A DNA stretch of 32,405 nt from Paludibacteraceae bacterium (GTDB lineage Bacteria > Bacteroidota > Bacteroidia > Bacteroidales > Paludibacteraceae), in contig JAFZGC010000107.1 of assembly GCA_017555595.1 (NCBI GenBank), forward strand, positions 1 to 32,405, written 5' to 3'. Numbering within the stretch: the first letter of the stretch is position 1; every line of letters starts with the position of its first letter. The notes under the pieces were generated by a model. It saw only the letters and a list, made by a program, of their open reading frames with translations. It searched no databases and had not been told where the DNA came from. Positions 1 through 7,891 of this stretch are shown here, one piece after another. The translations under genes were made by a program, and so were the position numbers.

Positions 1-30
1 CAAGAAACGAGGGCTTTTGACCCTCGTTTC
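1..30 (-). terminator. Hairpin terminator downstream of the M6 protease gene
   Basis: A perfect 10-bp inverted repeat (GAAACGAGGG at 4-13, CCCTCGTTTC at 21-30) with a 7-nt loop lies 24 nt beyond the stop codon of the minus-strand protease gene. The arm-proximal T residues suit a rho-independent terminator on the minus strand, but the window edge cuts off any further T-tract. It may also end a gene that lies left of the window. Confidence 0.6.
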
Positions 31-53
31 CTTATTATATATATGTGTGTCGA

Positions 54-1610
54 TTAACGCAGCAGCGCTTTGCCCAGTTTGCTAATCACAACGCCCTTGT
101 ACGAACGTATATCTACAGGCTGCCCCAAGAGGTTATACCATACGCCTTCGGTCATGTCCATCTCCACAGAAGGTGACTGCACATCGGTATAAGTGGTGTT
201 GGTAAAGTCGAAGGAGATAACGCCATCTAGCTCTTGGATATTGGTGAGTTGCGTATGCGCGTAGGGCGCATATTCGGTGTATTCTGCATCGCCAGGGAAA
301 GGCACATCCTGACGCGCACCGCCGTTGCGGTTATCGGTATATGGTGTTGAGCCATTGGCGGTTATCAGTTGAAAACGGGTCGTATTGTTGTTCGGCCTAT
401 TGTAGTACCAGTCGTCCGCATCATACACCACGCGCCATACCAGCATACCATGTCCAGGCAGATACGCATCCCAGCCCGTCATCTGGCGGTTCTCCAGGTA
501 ATAGGTAGTGTCGGTAGTCAGTGGACCATCCGCCGAGAGGACACCCGTGCGATTGAGTTGGCGATAAGTCATACCATCCGCAGGCATTACTACATGCTCA
601 TTGGTATATAATATCTGAGGCTCTACCCAACCCAAGTAGTACTTCTCCCACACCGACAAGTTGGGCGGTGTGTTGCCATTATTGAGGTAGTTGCCATTGC
701 TCATCAATGCCCATGAACCAGGCACCAGCTTCGTATTGCCCGGTGCCGTATTGTCTGTGACATACAGATCCGCCAACCCCAGTACATGACCAAACTCGTG
801 GCAGATAGTACCGATACTGGTACGAGCGCTTGAGTGATAGATCAACTCGTTGGAGCAGGCATAGCGCAGAATCGTCTTACCATCGAGTACAGGTAAGTTT
901 TGGTCAGTAATAGCGCCCTGACTATTGTATCTGACATAGTATTCTTGTTGATAAGTATTGCCAAAGTACAATGCCGACTGCATGTCCCATGCATGTGGCC
1001 ATATAGTTGTTGCAGGAGCACCTTCTGCTTGACTATAACCAGCATATAGAACATACACTAGATCCACATTGCCATCATTATCTTGGTCATAATTCGAAAA
1101 ATCAACGCCCATAACCTGCGCACCTTTGCAAGCATCAATGACAAAATCTGCCACATAGCGGTCATCACCTTCATATGCAGCATCAGTACCATAGAAAGCT
1201 AATGTTTGAGGCAGTTTCACAGGACCTATCACATCAAAGTGGGGTGTGTAACGACCATTAGATTGGTCTTGGTAGTATTTTTTACACGAACCTATGGCAC
1301 CATTATAAGTGTAGTTATCACTATTAGCTAACGAGTCAAACGACTGCACAGTATTACCCGCAGCCAAAGGAGTATCATCAAACTCTACTATAATCAGCAG
1401 TCCGCGCGATACTAGGTCGGATGCCTGTGCCTCGTTTGCTGCTGTGCGTTTAGCACGTTGTTGGGACACTATGCCATGCGGAATAGGTTGGCGTACTGGT
1501 TCCTCGATGTTTAGCCCAGGTAACGGAGCAACTGCCCATGTGCTGACGATGTTGGCTAGCCCAAATATGAGGCAAGCAATAGAATATCTAAAACGCTGTT
1601 TCATAATCAT
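54..1610 (-). CDS. Secreted M6-family (immune inhibitor A-like) zinc metalloprotease
   Basis: The 518-residue product starts with a signal peptide (hydrophobic stretch about residues 10-27), followed by a basic propeptide-like segment ending near QQRAKR. The catalytic zinc motif HEFGH lies at residues 271-275, with a following GLADLY and a Met-turn-like region GSWALMSNGN. This order is typical of the M6 peptidase domain, which cleaves extracellular proteins. The last 35 residues (YNLLGQPVD, then YKGVVISKLGKALL) resemble the short tail found on many exported gut Bacteroidales proteins, a degenerate relative of the type 9 secretion signal; that link is inference. MIMK gives two possible starts (1610 and 1604). 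It is transcribed from a promoter that interlocks with the rfbC promoter. The substrate is unknown. Confidence 0.9.
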   Translation of the reverse strand: MIMKQRFRYSIACLIFGLANIVSTWAVAPLPGLNIEEPVRQPIPHGIVSQQRAKRTAANEAQASDLVSRGLLIIVEFDDTPLAAGNTVQSFDSLANSDNYTYNGAIGSCKKYYQDQSNGRYTPHFDVIGPVKLPQTLAFYGTDAAYEGDDRYVADFVIDACKGAQVMGVDFSNYDQDNDGNVDLVYVLYAGYSQAEGAPATTIWPHAWDMQSALYFGNTYQQEYYVRYNSQGAITDQNLPVLDGKTILRYACSNELIYHSSARTSIGTICHEFGHVLGLADLYVTDNTAPGNTKLVPGSWALMSNGNYLNNGNTPPNLSVWEKYYLGWVEPQILYTNEHVVMPADGMTYRQLNRTGVLSADGPLTTDTTYYLENRQMTGWDAYLPGHGMLVWRVVYDADDWYYNRPNNNTTRFQLITANGSTPYTDNRNGGARQDVPFPGDAEYTEYAPYAHTQLTNIQELDGVISFDFTNTTYTDVQSPSVEMDMTEGVWYNLLGQPVDIRSYKGVVISKLGKALLR

Positions 1611-1628
1611 AATTCATTAAAAATTGCG

Positions 1629-1660
1629 CAAAGGTACTATTTTATTTGCAAATATGCAAA
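1629..1660 (-). promoter_or_regulatory. Bacteroidota promoter for the M6 protease
   Basis: On the minus strand, TTTG (1660-1657), a 20-nt spacer and TACCTTTG (1636-1629) match the -33/-7 consensus. The -7 box ends 19 nt before the first ATG. The element interlocks with the oppositely directed rfbC promoter. Confidence 0.8.
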
Positions 1661-1676
1661 AAAATGTGTACTTTTG
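1645..1676 (+). promoter_or_regulatory. Bacteroidota promoter for rfbC-rfbD
   Basis: TTTG (1645-1648), a 20-nt spacer and TACTTTTG (1669-1676) match the -33/-7 consensus. The ATG of rfbC follows 18 nt later, so the 5' leader is very short. An in-frame TTG at 1674 is part of the -7 box and cannot be the start codon. Confidence 0.8.
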
Positions 1677-1694
1677 CACGCTAATTGGAAGAAT

Positions 1695-2243
1695 ATGGAA
1701 GTTTTCAAAACACCGATAGAGGGTTTGCTGGTCATCGAACCAACTGTTTTTCGTGATGCGCGCGGTTATTTTGTGGAGACGTACAATGAGCAACGTTACC
1801 GCGAAGCAGGCGTGGATGCTACTTTTGTACAAGACAACAAGTCGTGCTCTTCGTTTGGCGTAGTACGTGGTTTGCATTTCCAACGCCCGCCTTACACCCA
1901 AGCCAAACTGGTGAGTTGTGCAGAAGGGCGTGTGCTAGATGTAGCTGTGGACTTGCGCAAGGGTAGCCCTACCTATGGGCAACATTTCGCTGTGGAACTG
2001 GATGCTGATAGCCATCGTCAGTTCTATATCCCTCGCGGTTTTGCACATGGTTTCTCCGTGCTGAGCGAGCGTGCGGTATTTACCTATAAGTGCGATAATC
2101 TCTATCACCCTGAAGCTGATGGAGGTATCTCGCTTACCGACCCAGCGTTGAATATCGACTGGCAAATACCCAAGAGCCAGATGATACTTAGCGAGAAAGA
2201 CAAACGTCATCCATTGCTCGCGGAATTGGATAATCCTTTTTAA
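1695..2243 (+). CDS. rfbC: dTDP-4-dehydrorhamnose 3,5-epimerase (RmlC)
   Basis: This enzyme makes dTDP-4-dehydro-L-rhamnose, the third step of dTDP-L-rhamnose synthesis for surface polysaccharide. From ATG 1695 the product has 182 residues, the usual length. The cupin fold signature is clear: FRDARGYF near residues 19-26, the catalytic-base motif RGLHFQ with His61, and the C-terminal stretch FTYKCDNLYHPEADGG that holds the active-site Tyr region. ATG 1695 is chosen because the only upstream in-frame start (TTG 1674) overlaps the promoter. rfbD follows after 13 nt, so the two form an operon. The partners rfbA and rfbB are not in the window. Confidence 0.95.
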   Translation: MEVFKTPIEGLLVIEPTVFRDARGYFVETYNEQRYREAGVDATFVQDNKSCSSFGVVRGLHFQRPPYTQAKLVSCAEGRVLDVAVDLRKGSPTYGQHFAVELDADSHRQFYIPRGFAHGFSVLSERAVFTYKCDNLYHPEADGGISLTDPALNIDWQIPKSQMILSEKDKRHPLLAELDNPF

Positions 2244-2256
2244 ACTAAGTAATAAT

Positions 2257-3135
2257 ATGAATATTCTCATTACAGGCGCCAATGGTCAATTGGGCAACGA
2301 GATGCGTGTCCTCTCGGTGCAACATACACAACATACCTACTTCTTCACCGACATTGCAGAACTAGATATTACTTCGCGTGAGGCGGTAACTCAGTTTGTA
2401 GTAGATAATGCTATTGATATTATCGTAAACTGCGCAGCCTATACCAATGTGGACAAAGCTGAGACCGACGAGGCGTTGGCCCATGAGATTAATGCTTTGG
2501 CTGTAGAAAATCTAGGTTTGTCAGGCGCACGAGTGATTCATATAAGTACGGATTATATTTTTTCGGGCGAAGCATGTGTACCCTATTCAGAAACGGATTC
2601 TGTCGCTCCACGCACTGCTTATGGTCGCACCAAGAGAGAGGGCGAAGTATTGTTGCAGGCTGTTTGTCCTGAGTCAATCATCATTCGTACAGCGTGGTTG
2701 TATTCCACTTTTGGTAATAATTTCGTGAAGACGATGTTGCGTTTGGGTCAAGATCGTGAGTCGTTGGGGGTTGTCTTTGATCAGATTGGTTCGCCCACTT
2801 ATGCGGAAGACTTGGCGGTGGCAATTTTTGCAGCCATCAACGCTCCTGTTTGGCACGCAGGCGTATATCACTTTACCAACGAAGGTGTATGCTCATGGTA
2901 TGACTTTACACATGAGATCTTCTCTCTCGCGCAAACCTTATTGGATAGGGAGGCTGCAGAGAAGATTGCATCTTGCCAACTTCGATCAATCCTTAGTAGC
3001 GAGTACCAATACCAGACACAGCGTCCTCATTATAGCGTGCTGAATAAGTCTAAGATAAAACAAACTTTTGGAATCTCTATCCCTCATTGGACGGATTCTT
3101 TGCAAGTTTGCTTAGAGAAATTATTGAAAGAGTAA
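2257..3135 (+). CDS. rfbD: dTDP-4-dehydrorhamnose reductase (RmlD)
   Basis: It catalyses the NAD(P)H-dependent last step to dTDP-L-rhamnose. The 292-residue SDR protein has the dinucleotide motif GANGQLG at residues 7-13, NCAAYTNVDKAE around 58-69, ISTDYIFSG at 96-104, and the catalytic pair Tyr122-xxx-Lys126 in YGRTK. All are typical for RmlD. It directly follows rfbC and shares its promoter. Its 3' end lies 10 nt from the convergent membrane-protein gene, with no clear terminator between them. Confidence 0.95.
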   Translation: MNILITGANGQLGNEMRVLSVQHTQHTYFFTDIAELDITSREAVTQFVVDNAIDIIVNCAAYTNVDKAETDEALAHEINALAVENLGLSGARVIHISTDYIFSGEACVPYSETDSVAPRTAYGRTKREGEVLLQAVCPESIIIRTAWLYSTFGNNFVKTMLRLGQDRESLGVVFDQIGSPTYAEDLAVAIFAAINAPVWHAGVYHFTNEGVCSWYDFTHEIFSLAQTLLDREAAEKIASCQLRSILSSEYQYQTQRPHYSVLNKSKIKQTFGISIPHWTDSLQVCLEKLLKE

Positions 3136-3145
3136 TCCTATTTGT

Positions 3146-3865
3146 TTATTCTTTATTTGTGGTCGCTGTGTGGTGCATGGCGATGAGTTTATTGTAACGT
3201 AAAAACACATAGATTGACATCAATAGGCTACCGACAAGGTCAAGTATGAGGTCGGTCATGGTGTCACGCAATGCTTCGTGTCCGCAAAGGGGAATGTCCT
3301 CCGCAGTCGTGATAGAGGCGGTAGTGGTAGCCATAAACTGCTGCGTATTCGTTCCGCAAAAAGCATCATACGCATACTCGCAAATTTCCCACACGGCTCC
3401 ACAACTCAAACCGAAGATTAATACATAGAGTGCGAGAAAGAGTTTGTTGCTCAATACCAATTGATCTCGCTTTTCGAAGATAATCGTGATAATCCATAGC
3501 CCGACAAACGCCAGCACGCAACTAGAGAAGAGGTGCAGTACCGAATCCCACCATGAGTACTTGCCGTAGAAGTTCAATCCGTCGCCCATTACCATAGTTA
3601 CGAAGCCAAACATGGCACACATCACCGTGATCATCAGCGGAATATGTATCATAAACCGCTTGCGTAAGAAAATTGGCAAAGTTAGGATTGCCAATATTAC
3701 CATATACTGCAATGCGCAGAATATCAGCGCATTGACGGTGGTGTTGGGCTGGTAGCAGAGATAGACGACATTGCCTGTACCTATGCCAATGGTCAGCACA
3801 AAGAGGGCAAAATAGAGGCGACGGAGACTCTGATTGATGGGGCTATTGGGTTGCGCTTGCTTCAT
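3146..3865 (-). CDS. Polytopic membrane protein, possibly DUF2238 (YjdF-like)
   Basis: The 239-residue protein has about six predicted transmembrane helices and no signal peptide. Between helices it carries polar residues spaced as in the DUF2238/YjdF family: WWDSVLHLFSS, GAVWEICEYAYD and DTMTDLILDLVGS. The family assignment rests on these motifs by eye and is moderate; the family's function is unknown. The start codon lies inside the end of the preceding glycosyltransferase gene (23-nt overlap), so translation is probably coupled and a role in envelope lipid or glycolipid biology is a reasonable inference. Confidence 0.6.
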   Translation of the reverse strand: MKQAQPNSPINQSLRRLYFALFVLTIGIGTGNVVYLCYQPNTTVNALIFCALQYMVILAILTLPIFLRKRFMIHIPLMITVMCAMFGFVTMVMGDGLNFYGKYSWWDSVLHLFSSCVLAFVGLWIITIIFEKRDQLVLSNKLFLALYVLIFGLSCGAVWEICEYAYDAFCGTNTQQFMATTTASITTAEDIPLCGHEALRDTMTDLILDLVGSLLMSIYVFLRYNKLIAMHHTATTNKE

Positions 3866-4994
3866 AGTTGCTGAGTATCAAGTCGATGAAATCATCCGAA
3901 CTGCGAGTGTTGGCATGTTCTCGTTGTTGGCGCAACATCTGCTGACGATATGCCTTATCTTGGCAAAGGCGCATGGCTACTGCCACTTGTTGTGCTACAT
4001 CGTTGGTGTAGTAAGACAAGCCGTGCTGATGGAAGAAATGCGCATTGCGGTCTTCCAATCCAGGAATAGGAACGGTGTGAATCAGAGGAATATGCTTGAC
4101 AATGGCTTCGGTGGAAGTAACACCGCCTGGTTTGGTGAAGATGACATTCGAGGCATCCATCAGAAGCGATACTTGATCAGTAAAGCCCAACACCAATAGT
4201 TGTGGATTATCGGCGAACACCTCTTGCAACGAGTGGTGCATTTCCTCATTGCGACCACAAATGCATATTACTCGATCCTCGGGGCGGATTGCTTGAAGTA
4301 GTTGCTCTACTAGTTCACTTAGATTGCCAAAGCCCATAGAGCCAGACATCAGTAGGTACCAATGCCCCGTGGCATCGGAGATCTTCCACCCCATCTGTTG
4401 GGCGATCTTGTGGCGAGCACGAAGTTGCGGTTGACGCGTGGTGAAGAGTTGTTCGTCCACGGGAATACCAATAGGGATAATCTTCTCGCGTGGGATACCG
4501 CGCTCAGCAAACTCCTCAATCAAATGCTCGTGGGGGATGATATAGTAATCCAAGTCCGTTTCTGGCAAGAACGGGATGCAGGTGTAATCCGTCATCACGA
4601 AATAGGTCGGGATTTGCAGTTGAGCGTTGCGTTTGAGGGCAGTAAGCGCTTCTGCAGGGAAGAGGTGAACGCATACCACAATATCGAAGCCGTTGTCGAT
4701 GATGAAGTGGTGGAGTCTCTCGGCGTAGAGTTTGTTGGCGCTATAGATGAGCGACTGACGCGAGTCGGTATTGTTGCTCACAAATCCGCCAAGCTTATAC
4801 ACCATCTCAAATAGCGACCCGCGGGTAGAATAGACATAGGCATTGCTGACGCGATAGGAGAGCGTTGCGCTGATGAGGGCTAAGGTATCTTGTATCTCGC
4901 ATGCGATACCTCGTCTATCCATCGCTTTCTTCAGGGCTTTGGCGCAGGAGTTGTGTCCCTCTCCAGTGTTGCAGGATAAGATAAGAATTTTCAT
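3843..4994 (-). CDS. MGDG-synthase/UgtP-like glycolipid glycosyltransferase (GT28)
   Basis: From ATG 4994 the product has 383 residues and starts with MKILILSCNTGEGHN, the typical N-terminus of the MGDG synthase domain (PF06925), in which the GEGHN loop binds the lipid acceptor side. The C-terminal half is a glycosyltransferase 28 domain with LLMSGSMGFGN, GFTDQVSLLMDASNV and the nucleotide-sugar motif KPGGVTSTEA. Relatives add hexose to diacylglycerol at the membrane. A TTG at 5069 would add 25 residues that do not look like the family, so I reject it. The gene overlaps the downstream membrane-protein gene. Acceptor and sugar cannot be read from the sequence. Confidence 0.85.
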   Translation of the reverse strand: MKILILSCNTGEGHNSCAKALKKAMDRRGIACEIQDTLALISATLSYRVSNAYVYSTRGSLFEMVYKLGGFVSNNTDSRQSLIYSANKLYAERLHHFIIDNGFDIVVCVHLFPAEALTALKRNAQLQIPTYFVMTDYTCIPFLPETDLDYYIIPHEHLIEEFAERGIPREKIIPIGIPVDEQLFTTRQPQLRARHKIAQQMGWKISDATGHWYLLMSGSMGFGNLSELVEQLLQAIRPEDRVICICGRNEEMHHSLQEVFADNPQLLVLGFTDQVSLLMDASNVIFTKPGGVTSTEAIVKHIPLIHTVPIPGLEDRNAHFFHQHGLSYYTNDVAQQVAVAMRLCQDKAYRQQMLRQQREHANTRSSDDFIDLILSNYEASATQ

Positions 4995-5255
4995 AGTGAG
5001 GCATATTGGTTTTGCAAGATAATCTGCAAAATCCATGCCAGAAGTGGTGGTATCCTCTATCTGTGACAATGCTCTATTGGTTCCTTGTCAATTATAGGTT
5101 TATGGTGGGTAGGTCGTATTAAAGGATCCTTCATAGATACCGACCTTACTGCAAAGTATTATCACTAAGGGCACCTAAACTACTTTAAAATTCAGTCATA
5201 CAGATACTTACCAAACCATCACAAACCCATAATTACGGGAGAATTTAAAAGAGAA
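4995..5255. other. Intergenic region between divergent genes
   Basis: About 320 nt separate the glycosyltransferase ATG from the epimerase ATG. The right end holds the epimerase promoter. For the glycosyltransferase I see only an imperfect -7 box (TACTTTG at minus-strand 5158-5152, spacing one base short). I find no RNA gene or repeat here. Confidence 0.5.
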
Positions 5256-5287
5256 TTTGCATATCTCGCAAAAAAGTACTACCTTTG
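5256..5287 (+). promoter_or_regulatory. Bacteroidota promoter for the SDR epimerase
   Basis: TTTG (5256-5259), a 20-nt spacer and TACCTTTG (5280-5287) form a near-perfect -33/-7 pair. The upstream in-frame TTG at 5285 falls in the -7 box and so is not a start codon. Confidence 0.85.
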
Positions 5288-5317
5288 CACTCTCTATTGA
5301 GAAATAAATCAACTTTC

Positions 5318-6859
5318 ATGATGAAAAAAACGATCTTCCTCACCGGTGCTACAGGCACCATGGGTTATTCGGGTATGCAGGAGATCCTATGCTACCCAGA
5401 GCAATATCACTTGCGCATCCTTGCGCGTCCAAGCAAGAAGAACAAAGCGTTTCTTGCTCCCCTATTAGATAAGTTAGAAGTCATCTGGGGTGATCTCACC
5501 AACTACGATGATATCCTTCGTGGTGTTACAGGTGCTGATATCGTCCTCCACGTTGGCGGCATGGTGTCGCCACAAGCGGACTACCGTCCAAAAGCCACTC
5601 TCCGTACCAACATCTCTGCCGCTACTTATATCCGTAACGCTGTCCTCGCTCAACCTGAGGACAAACAACCCAAAGTCGTCTATGTCGGCAGTGTAGCACA
5701 GATGGGCGACCGCCGCGAACCGCTCCACTGGGGTCGCGCTGGCGACCCAATCTGCGTATCGGCATATGACCACTACGGTCTGACCAAAGCCGAGGCAGAG
5801 CGAATCATCACCAACTCCCCTATCAAGCAATGGGTATCCCTTCGCCAATCGGGTATCCTCTACCCTGCTATCCTCAAGAACTACGACCCTATCATGTTCC
5901 ATGTGCCTATCCGTGGCGTGCTGGAGTGGGCGACCGTGGAAGATAGCGGACGCCTTCTTGAGCGCGTCTGCCGCGACGAGGTGCCAGAGGAGTTCTGGAA
6001 GAACTACTACAATATCGGTTCGGGTGCCGAGTATCGCATCAACAACTACGAGTTTGAGTGCCTCCTGCTGGATGCCATAGGTTGCCCTCGCCCAGAGAAG
6101 ATCTTCAACGCCAATTGGTTCACTACTCGCAATTTCCACGGTATGTGGTATATCGACGGCGACCGCCTCGAGAACTACCTCCACTTCCGCGAGAACATAC
6201 CCGTGAAGGATTATTTCAAGAAGATGGCGAAGGATAAGTCTGTGCCTGCAGGTATTCGTTTTGCAGCGAAGACCAAGATTGCCAAGTTCTTCCCTCGTTG
6301 CGTGAAACTCGCGATGTACGCCATGGCGATGTCCAAAGAGCACGGCACCCAATGGTGGATCAAGCACAATAAGACTCAACGCATCAGCGCCTATTATGGC
6401 ACATTGGAGGCATACAAGGCTATCCCCGACTGGAAACATACCGACCTCTCGCATAACAGTGAGGAGTATGTCTTGCTCGACCATGGCTACGACGAGAACA
6501 AACCACTCGCCGACTTCACCCTCGAGGACATGCAAAAAGCCGCAGCTTTCCGCGGTGGCAAATGCCTTACCACGCCTGATTGCCTTATCGCCTCATCGCC
6601 TATTTGGGATACTCCTCTGGAGTGGGAATGTGCCGAAGGTCATCGTTTCACCGCTACTCCACGCCTTGTATTGCTGGGTGGTCACTGGTGCCCAGAGTGC
6701 ATGCCTTATCCGTATAAGGATGACCCTAACGTTCGCCCATGGCAATGGGATAGGGTGGCTAAGAAGAACCCATTCTTTGCACAATTGTGGGCACCATTGC
6801 ACGATGAAAACGAGGATAATGTATATGGTCCAGAAGTGTTTGATAGTTGGGAAAAGTAA
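5318..6859 (+). CDS. NAD-dependent epimerase/dehydratase (extended SDR) with C-terminal zinc-finger-like tail
   Basis: The 513-residue protein (start ATG 5318 or 5321) has an extended SDR domain: GATGTMG at residues 10-16, an NAD-binding VGSVAQMG segment, and the YxxxK pair in YGLTK. The SDR part occupies roughly the first 330 residues. The last 130 residues form an extra region with Cys/His pairs, WECAEGHRF followed about 15 residues later by HWCPEC, which looks like a treble-clef or zinc-ribbon fold. The substrate is not evident; nucleotide-sugar or sterol-like substrates are typical of the superfamily. It is a single-gene unit with its own strong promoter. The function of the tail is unknown. 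Confidence 0.8.
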   Translation: MMKKTIFLTGATGTMGYSGMQEILCYPEQYHLRILARPSKKNKAFLAPLLDKLEVIWGDLTNYDDILRGVTGADIVLHVGGMVSPQADYRPKATLRTNISAATYIRNAVLAQPEDKQPKVVYVGSVAQMGDRREPLHWGRAGDPICVSAYDHYGLTKAEAERIITNSPIKQWVSLRQSGILYPAILKNYDPIMFHVPIRGVLEWATVEDSGRLLERVCRDEVPEEFWKNYYNIGSGAEYRINNYEFECLLLDAIGCPRPEKIFNANWFTTRNFHGMWYIDGDRLENYLHFRENIPVKDYFKKMAKDKSVPAGIRFAAKTKIAKFFPRCVKLAMYAMAMSKEHGTQWWIKHNKTQRISAYYGTLEAYKAIPDWKHTDLSHNSEEYVLLDHGYDENKPLADFTLEDMQKAAAFRGGKCLTTPDCLIASSPIWDTPLEWECAEGHRFTATPRLVLLGGHWCPECMPYPYKDDPNVRPWQWDRVAKKNPFFAQLWAPLHDENEDNVYGPEVFDSWEK

Positions 6860-6887
6860 TGTTAAAAAATAAATTCCACATAAATAC

Positions 6888-6918
6888 TTGCATGTATGCT
6901 AAATTTGTAGTAACTTTG
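6888..6918 (+). promoter_or_regulatory. Bacteroidota promoter upstream of lpxA
   Basis: TTG (6888-6890), a 20-nt spacer and TAACTTTG (6911-6918) match the consensus. Transcription would start near 6925, leaving a roughly 105-nt leader before the lpxA ATG. Confidence 0.75.
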
Positions 6919-6964
6919 CAGCCGAATTGACTCTTTTGATAAATTAAGTTTTAAGAAAAAGAAA

Positions 6965-7024
6965 ATGCTAAACAATAATAACGGAATTAGAAAAGTATTT
7001 TTAATTTTCCGTTGTAATATGTAA
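6965..7024 (+). other. Possible 19-codon leader ORF and hairpin before lpxA
   Basis: The lpxA leader holds ATG 6965 to TAA 7024 (19 codons), ending 5 nt before the lpxA ATG. The same stretch contains an inverted repeat, AACGGAA (6980-6986) and TTCCGTT (7007-7013), that could fold near the ribosome binding region. Whether the peptide is made is unknown; an AT-rich leader of this size will often hold such an ORF by chance. Confidence 0.3.
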
Positions 7025-7029
7025 AAAAA

Positions 7030-7794
7030 ATGAAATATATTCATCCAGAAGCAAAGCTTCACCCTTCAGTACAAGTAGGACCATTTACATGCATTCATGG
7101 CGATGTAGAGATTGGAGAAGGTACAATAATTGATAGTAACGTAACTATTCATGATGGTGTACGTATTGGAAAAAACTGCCATATCCACGCAGGTGCAGTT
7201 ATCGGTGGTGATCCACAAGACTTAAAGTACAAAGGCGAAAAAACATATGCCATCATTGGCGATAATACTACTATACGCGAGTTCGTTACAATCCACCGTG
7301 GTACCGCTAGTAAAGGAAAAACCATAGTTGGCAACTACTGTCTTATCATGGCGTATTGCCATGTGGCACACGATTGCCTCTTGCATGACCATATCATAAT
7401 GTCGAATGCTACCCAACTCGCAGGCGAGGTAGTTGTAGATGATTGGGCTATCATTGGTGGTGGTAGTCTTGTACACCAGTTTAGTCATATAGGTGCGCAC
7501 GCGATGATACAAGGAGGATCAAAAGTTAACAAAGATGTTCCTCCGTATATCATAGCAGCACGCGAACCAATATCCTATTGCGGCATTAACTCTGTTGGGC
7601 TTAATCGACGTAGTTTTACACAAGAGCAGATTACTGCTATCCAAAATGTGTATCGCTTAATGTATTTATCTGGTCTCAACGTAAGTCAAGCGGTAGCACA
7701 AATCGAGGATACATTACCAAAAAGCCTAGAAAGAGACATTATTCTTGACTTTGTAAAAGGCTCACCACGCGGTATCGTAAGAGGGTATAATTGA
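7030..7794 (+). CDS. lpxA: Acyl-ACP--UDP-N-acetylglucosamine O-acyltransferase (LpxA)
   Basis: It performs the first step of lipid A synthesis in the cytoplasm, moving a 3-hydroxyacyl chain from ACP to UDP-GlcNAc. The 254-residue protein starts with left-handed beta-helix hexapeptide repeats (IHPEAKLHPSVQVG, IGEGTIIDSN, IGKNCHIHAGAVIGG), has the family motif GDPQDLKYKGE, and AYCHVAHD with the likely catalytic His114 (E. coli His125). The C-terminal helical part (AIQNVYRLMYLSGLN) is also typical. The gene stands alone with its own promoter, not next to lpxD, lpxC-fabZ or lpxB, which must lie elsewhere. Confidence 0.96.
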   Translation: MKYIHPEAKLHPSVQVGPFTCIHGDVEIGEGTIIDSNVTIHDGVRIGKNCHIHAGAVIGGDPQDLKYKGEKTYAIIGDNTTIREFVTIHRGTASKGKTIVGNYCLIMAYCHVAHDCLLHDHIIMSNATQLAGEVVVDDWAIIGGGSLVHQFSHIGAHAMIQGGSKVNKDVPPYIIAAREPISYCGINSVGLNRRSFTQEQITAIQNVYRLMYLSGLNVSQAVAQIEDTLPKSLERDIILDFVKGSPRGIVRGYN

Positions 7795-7813
7795 AGTTAA
7801 AATAACTTTTTAA
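7794..7813 (+). terminator. Weak terminator-like hairpin after lpxA
   Basis: AAGTTA (7794-7799) and TAACTT (7803-7808) form a short AT-rich stem followed by more T residues. It starts at the lpxA stop codon. The stem is weak, so this is tentative. Confidence 0.35.
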
Positions 7814-7822
7814 TAGCTTTTC

Positions 7823-7853
7823 TTGCATATTTGCATTTTTTATAGTACCTTTG
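7823..7853 (+). promoter_or_regulatory. Bacteroidota promoter for the DUF5606-Nif3 pair
   Basis: TTG (7823-7825), a 20-nt spacer and TACCTTTG (7846-7853) lie 38 nt before the DUF5606 ATG. The long in-frame extension starting at TTG 7823 is part of the promoter and not coding. Confidence 0.8.
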
Positions 7854-7891
7854 CGAACTCTTTTATTTATAACGCGAAATTTATTAGTACT

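Noticed and set aside
5474..6535. 353-codon frame antisense to the epimerase gene
   Set aside because: Shadow frame in a strongly biased coding region; no motif, and the plus-strand frame has full SDR motifs.
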